The position numbers and the translations under genes were made by a program. Under the pieces are notes generated by a model. It did no database searches. It had not been told where the DNA came from and saw only the letters and a list, made by a program, of their open reading frames with translations. Below, piece after piece: positions 36,651-40,632 of a stretch of 40,632 nt of DNA. Within the stretch, counting starts at the first letter, position 1. Each line of letters begins with the position of its first letter. The DNA is from a virus: the IMG/VR virus record IMGVR_UViG_3300021963_008590, positions 1-40,632 of that record; one strand, given 5' to 3'.

Positions 36651-38342
36651 ATGATTAGTATAGGAATAAGTTGCTTTTATCACGATAGTTCAGCGTGTTT
36701 AGTTGTTGATGGTAAAGTAAAGTTAGCAGTAGAAGAAGAGAGATTTAGTGGAGTAAAGCATGATAGTTCTTTCCCACATAAATCTATTAAATGGATAATG
36801 GATGAATCTAAACTTTCATTTGAGGATATAGAAGAAGTTTGTTTTTATGAAAAGCCTTTGTTAAAAACACATAGAGTTGTATCAGCGTGTTTGGATAATT
36901 TTCAGATAAGGGATGCTTTCAAATTTGCGGTAAAGGGTATTAGACAATATTATGATTTGAAGAAACAAATTAAATTTTTATTTTCAAATGCAACAATTAA
37001 ATTTACATCTCATCATGATTCTCATATTGGGTATTCATTTTTAACATCTCCATTTGAAGAGGCTGCTATATTGACAGTTGATGGGGTAGGTGAATGGGAT
37101 ACAACTGTTTTAGCAAAGGGAAATAAATTAAATGATTGGGAAGAATTAGAATCTACACAATTTCCAAATTCATTGGGAATGTTTTATTCTACATTTACCG
37201 CATTTTTAGGGTTTAAACCAAATGAAGGGGAATATAAAGTAATGGGATTAGCTCCTTATGGGAATCCTAAAACTTTTGTTCATAAATTTAGAGAAATAAT
37301 TTATCCATCAAAAAAAGGCGGGTTTAAATTGAATATGAAAATGTTTGATTATCATAAAAATGATGATGTTATGTTTACATCAGAATTATCAAAACATTTA
37401 GATTTATTACCTAGATTACCTAACGAAGAATTGACACACTCTCATAAAGATTTAGCGGCGGCCGTTCAATTTATTTATGAAATGTATTTTTTTAGATTAT
37501 TAAAAGATTTACATCGTAGAACTAAATGTGATAATTTGGTGTTAGGTGGTGGATGTGCATACAACGGAACTGCTAATGGTAAAATTTCAAAAAAGACAGG
37601 ATTTAAAAATGTATGGATACCATCTGCACCATCTGATTCCGGTTCTTCAATTGGAGCATGTTTGATTTCATTTTATAGGGGAACTATAAAAGAAAGATAT
37701 GATAACACTAATCCATTTTTAGGGCCTAAATTTTCAAATGAATATATTTTACAAATATTACGAAATTATAATAAAGAATTAATTTACAAAAAATTATCTG
37801 ATAATGAAATCATCGATATTGTATCAACTGAAATTTCAAATGGAAAAGTGGTTGCTTGGTTTGAGGGTAGATTGGAGTTGGGAGCTAGAGCATTGGGGCA
37901 TCGCTCTATTTTTGCTGACCCGAGAAATCCTGAAATGAAATCTAAAATAAATAAAATTGTAAAAAAGAGAGAAGGTTTTAGACCTTTTGCACCAATTGTG
38001 AAAGATTCCTCCACTTCTACATATTTCGAATGGGATAGAGAAGTTCCATATATGAATCAAATTGTGAGTGTTAAAAAAGAATTTAAGGATAAACTACCTG
38101 CTATTACTCATATTGATGGTAGTGCTAGGATACAAACTTTAAAAAAGAAACCCGAAACTGAAAGAGTTTATTCACTATTAGATAAATTGGAGGAGAAAAC
38201 GGGATTTCCGATTGTTTTAAACACATCTTTTAATGTTAAGGATCAGACAATGATATTGAACCCACAAACTGCTATAAACACATTTTTACAAATAGGATTA
38301 GATTTATTAGTATTGGAAAATTATCTTATAAAAAAGAAATGA
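36651..38342 (+). CDS. NodU/TobZ-type carbamoyltransferase
   Basis: A 563-residue carbamoyltransferase. The N-terminal Kae1-like domain begins ISIGISCFYHDSSACLVVDG and includes the metal-binding SHHDSHIGYSF, LTVDGVGEWD and NLVLGGGCAYNGTANG. The C-terminal YrdC-like domain has WFEGRLELGARALGHRSIFADPR and KREGFRPFAPIV. The enzyme uses carbamoyl phosphate and ATP, through carbamoyl-AMP, to O-carbamoylate sugars or natural products. Full length, all signature residues present. It is common in marine T4-like phages and fits the decoration theme. ATGA overlap with the next gene. Confidence 0.92.
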   Translation: MISIGISCFYHDSSACLVVDGKVKLAVEEERFSGVKHDSSFPHKSIKWIMDESKLSFEDIEEVCFYEKPLLKTHRVVSACLDNFQIRDAFKFAVKGIRQYYDLKKQIKFLFSNATIKFTSHHDSHIGYSFLTSPFEEAAILTVDGVGEWDTTVLAKGNKLNDWEELESTQFPNSLGMFYSTFTAFLGFKPNEGEYKVMGLAPYGNPKTFVHKFREIIYPSKKGGFKLNMKMFDYHKNDDVMFTSELSKHLDLLPRLPNEELTHSHKDLAAAVQFIYEMYFFRLLKDLHRRTKCDNLVLGGGCAYNGTANGKISKKTGFKNVWIPSAPSDSGSSIGACLISFYRGTIKERYDNTNPFLGPKFSNEYILQILRNYNKELIYKKLSDNEIIDIVSTEISNGKVVAWFEGRLELGARALGHRSIFADPRNPEMKSKINKIVKKREGFRPFAPIVKDSSTSTYFEWDREVPYMNQIVSVKKEFKDKLPAITHIDGSARIQTLKKKPETERVYSLLDKLEEKTGFPIVLNTSFNVKDQTMILNPQTAINTFLQIGLDLLVLENYLIKKK

Positions 38343-39118
38343 AAAGATTAGTTGCATACGGTGATAGTTGGACTATTGGAGAGGGTTGTAATCGAGAAGT
38401 CGAAGATGACCTCTCCAAACACGAAAAGATGGCTTACCAAAAAGAGAATAGTTGGGTTAAGTTTTTGGCAGATGATTTGAACTTTACATATGAAAATAAT
38501 GGTATAAGTGGTAATCCAAATAATAAAATATTTAATCAAATTATAGATGATGTTAAGAACGGAATAACTACAAAAAATGATTTGGTGGTTGTTATGTGGA
38601 GTTCATCTTTAAGAGATTATCTTCCTTTTATGCCACATGGGCCTAAAGGAGAATGGTTAAGTTGGAGTACAAAGCATTTGATGCAAACTCCTGAAAGATT
38701 CTTTACATCAACTCAAACCGAAAATCGTTACTATGATTTTTTTATGGAAGATTATAAGAAATTTTGGCTAACCAACCTATATTCTGATTTATATTATTCA
38801 ATAGTGAACCAAAACTATATAATTTTTCTTCAACAATTTTTTGCACACTATAAAATAAATTATGTTTTATGTGATGGGATAGAAGATATGTTTTTAGGAG
38901 TGAGTAAAGATTATGATAAAACTCATTTAGTTGAAACTAAAAATTATTGGGGGTGTATGCAAACTACATTTAGAGAATGGTTAATACAACATACCGATGA
39001 AACGTATTGGGAATATCAGGAAAATTGGGATAATAGAAGCACTCAACATCCTAATAGAGAAGGTTATAGATTAATTTCCAATGAATTGTATTCATTTATA
39101 AAGAAAATTAAATGGTAA
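38339..39118 (+). CDS. SGNH hydrolase-like protein
   Basis: A 259-residue SGNH protein with block I RLVAYGDSWTIGEGC (Ser9), a block II/III region NNGISGNPNNKIFNQ and block V STQHPNREGYRLISNEL with the catalytic His in QHP. The middle contains a Trp- and Tyr-rich insertion (WLTNLYSDLYYSIV). It lies between a carbamoyltransferase and a glycosyltransferase-like protein, another example of the acyl-ester, carbamoyl and sugar gene association. It overlaps both neighbours by a few bases. Confidence 0.75.
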   Translation: MKRLVAYGDSWTIGEGCNREVEDDLSKHEKMAYQKENSWVKFLADDLNFTYENNGISGNPNNKIFNQIIDDVKNGITTKNDLVVVMWSSSLRDYLPFMPHGPKGEWLSWSTKHLMQTPERFFTSTQTENRYYDFFMEDYKKFWLTNLYSDLYYSIVNQNYIIFLQQFFAHYKINYVLCDGIEDMFLGVSKDYDKTHLVETKNYWGCMQTTFREWLIQHTDETYWEYQENWDNRSTQHPNREGYRLISNELYSFIKKIKW

Positions 39119-40251
39119 GGATATATTTTTATGATTTGAAAGTTGAATTCATATCAGTATCCCATCTCCATAATCAAAAATTTTTTGAAAAAGTTGATAA
39201 CGATATTGATGCGGATTTTTTATTCGTATCCATAACAAATCAATTGCCTTTTTTTCAACGTATTACGGTTAATAAAAATTTAGTTAATAAAAAAATAATT
39301 TTATATAATTTTACCGAACCCATCTCATTTGGTGGAGCAAAGGCTTTTTATCAAAATTGTTTAAAAAATGGAATTTTAAGTAGAAATATATTTTTTCATT
39401 CTACAAATCATTTCTTAGATAGGTTTAATTGTTTACATAATGGATTATCAATTACTGATCATTCCGAACACTCACAATTAAATACCGGATTTAAAGACTA
39501 TTCGGAAAGATTTTTAAAATTTTATTTTACTAATAACGCTATACGAAAACCAAGAGCATTGGTTCTTAACGAATTACTAAATAGAAATTTAAATTTCAAT
39601 CAATCCTATGTGAGTTGCAACGGGGAAGAGCATTATGGTAATAGACATATTGAAAGTTTTCCAAATATAAAAAATAATTTAGATATTCTGCAGAGTCACG
39701 ATCACTCGAGTGTATTCACTTACACTAATAGAGATGCTGATTTTAATTTTCAATCAGTTTACAAAAATTCTTTTTTTGGATTTACAATAGAGACATTTTC
39801 AGATTTTGGATTTGATAATAATGGATTTAATTCACATCTTACTGAAAAAACTTTAAGGAATTTTGCTCATAAAATACCTTTTTTACTTTTAATTTCTTCT
39901 GAGGAACAAATAAAAATAATCGAAGAATTGGGGTTCGTTTTATTTAACGACTTATTTTCATTTAAAATAGATTTAAACGATACTCAAACGACTGTTAAAT
40001 CTTATGTAGATGTAATTGAAATGTTTTCAAAAATGAAATCATCAGATGTTATGAAACTATGTACATCAGATGAATTTAAAAAAAGAATAGAGCATAATTA
40101 CATTCAATATTCATATTATAGAAATTTAGATATTGAAAATATATATAGATATATTTTATTGGATACATATGAAGATAAAAATTTAGAGCTCACTACTCTT
40201 AAAGAAAACGATGAGATTGTATATCTAAACATATTATCCACACAAATTTAG
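39112..40251 (+). CDS. Glycosyltransferase-like protein (EK-motif family, paralogue 4)
   Basis: A 379-residue member of the local EK-motif family. The N-terminal half is alpha/beta (IDADFLFVSITNQLPFF, KIILYNFTEPISFGG). The C-terminal half holds FFGFTIETFSDFGF, then HLTEKTLRNFAHKIPFLLL and IIEELGFVLF. The order and spacing match paralogues 2 and 3 (TEK..., IPF, LGF). The Glu in TIETF is probably part of the active site, as E-[TS] precedes the EK motif in paralogues 1-3 as well. Glycosyl transfer is inferred. A short gap of 19 bases follows. Confidence 0.55.
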   Translation: MVRIYFYDLKVEFISVSHLHNQKFFEKVDNDIDADFLFVSITNQLPFFQRITVNKNLVNKKIILYNFTEPISFGGAKAFYQNCLKNGILSRNIFFHSTNHFLDRFNCLHNGLSITDHSEHSQLNTGFKDYSERFLKFYFTNNAIRKPRALVLNELLNRNLNFNQSYVSCNGEEHYGNRHIESFPNIKNNLDILQSHDHSSVFTYTNRDADFNFQSVYKNSFFGFTIETFSDFGFDNNGFNSHLTEKTLRNFAHKIPFLLLISSEEQIKIIEELGFVLFNDLFSFKIDLNDTQTTVKSYVDVIEMFSKMKSSDVMKLCTSDEFKKRIEHNYIQYSYYRNLDIENIYRYILLDTYEDKNLELTTLKENDEIVYLNILSTQI

Positions 40252-40270
40252 TTATTAGGTATTTATTATT

Positions 40271-40632
40271 ATGGGAAAGCAACAGGCAACAGATTTCGTT
40301 TTATTTGGTGAAAAGAAATTATCTGATTTGTTTCAGGAAATTTACACCAATCAAAGAACTAAAAAACAAAAAATAGGGGATTTGATTGAGGAATTTAAAA
40401 AATCAATCAGACATGCAGGTGATATTGCTGAAATAGGGCCTGTTATTAAAGATTTAGTAAAATTTTCGGTAGAAAATGATGATTTATTAATTCGTTTGGC
40501 AACCATTGCTCAAAGGATTATTGCAGCAGAATCCAAAGGCCCATCTGATGATGGATTTTTATCGGAAGCAGAAAGAGCACAATTATTAGATGAAGTGAGA
40601 AGTGTAGCGGATGAGATGGAAAAGCAAACTAC
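40271..40632 (+). CDS. Helical phage protein, 5' part
   Basis: An ATG at 40271 opens a frame that runs off the end of the window after 120 full codons. The product is wholly helical and highly charged (KKLSDLFQEIYTNQRTKKQK, LLIRLATIAQRIIAAES, SEAERAQLLDEVRSVADE). Such proteins are common in T4-like phages next to structural or terminase genes, but I cannot name it. It starts a new group after the decoration genes. Confidence 0.6.
   Translation, partial: MGKQQATDFVLFGEKKLSDLFQEIYTNQRTKKQKIGDLIEEFKKSIRHAGDIAEIGPVIKDLVKFSVENDDLLIRLATIAQRIIAAESKGPSDDGFLSEAERAQLLDEVRSVADEMEKQT

Noticed and set aside
40260-40267. TATTTATT before the last gene as a third late promoter
   Set aside because: It ends only 3 bases before the ATG, which leaves no room for a transcription start and leader, and it differs from the octamer at the other two sites.
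1-40632. CRISPR array, insertion sequence, integrase or attachment site
   Set aside because: I saw no regularly spaced repeats, transposase, recombinase or terminal inverted repeats; the segment looks like a lytic phage genome.

Overview
The window looks like part of the genome of a large, lytic, T4-type tailed phage that infects a member of the Bacteroidota, probably a flavobacterium-like host. The phage assignment rests on a T4 gp55-type late sigma factor, PhoH, an Hsp20 chaperone, small helical and membrane phage proteins, almost exclusive use of one strand, and dense ATGA or TAATG gene overlaps. The host assignment rests on four signals. The DNA is very AT-rich. Start codons follow A/T-rich leaders rather than Shine-Dalgarno sites. 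Several promoters fit the Bacteroidota pattern TTG-N19/20-TAnnTTTG, the best at 34779-34809 and 30678-30708. A phage lipoprotein carries the Bacteroidota export signature Cys-Ser-Lys-Asp-Asp-Glu.

Layout. 1-6049: end of an unidentified gene, phoH, a Zn-finger protein, an SGNH protein, two members of a glycosyltransferase-like family, and a sulfate-activation block (APS kinase, HxGH nucleotidyltransferase, DUF2061 membrane protein). 6124-8986: a 904-residue protein with four tandem Hint (intein-like) domains, the first decayed, followed by a very small gene. 9008-22813: one unbroken polycistron of about 14 kb that holds two SET-domain proteins, six intact and one decayed 2OG-Fe(II) oxygenase-like proteins, two sulfotransferase-like proteins, a methyltransferase, SGNH/GSCFA hydrolases, an SDR-like protein, a radical SAM enzyme, a GNAT, an RmlC-type epimerase, an amidinotransferase and a further glycosyltransferase-like protein. 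22868-25509: an orphan DNA methyltransferase, a complete tmRNA gene (ssrA) and an SGNH protein. 25484-26449: the only minus-strand gene. 26495-33255: nucleotide and DNA metabolism and small proteins (2OG oxygenase, metallophosphoesterase, 5'-nucleotidase, lipoprotein, putative nucleases, HD hydrolase, ParB-like fusion, Hsp20). 33345-40632: membrane/coiled-coil protein with a probable programmed -1 frameshift, a decayed peptide-deformylase-like protein, gp55-like sigma factor, carbamoyltransferase, SGNH, glycosyltransferase-like protein and the start of a helical phage protein.

How the genes may work together (inference): the sulfate-activation genes could supply PAPS to the two sulfotransferases. 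The 2OG oxygenases could create hydroxyl groups that are then sulfated, glycosylated, carbamoylated, acylated or amidinated. The whole would be a phage-encoded surface-decoration factory acting on virion proteins or glycans, or on the host envelope. The tmRNA, Hsp20, sigma factor, methyltransferase and nucleases serve takeover and maintenance of expression. Assignments come from motif reading only; no database search was possible.
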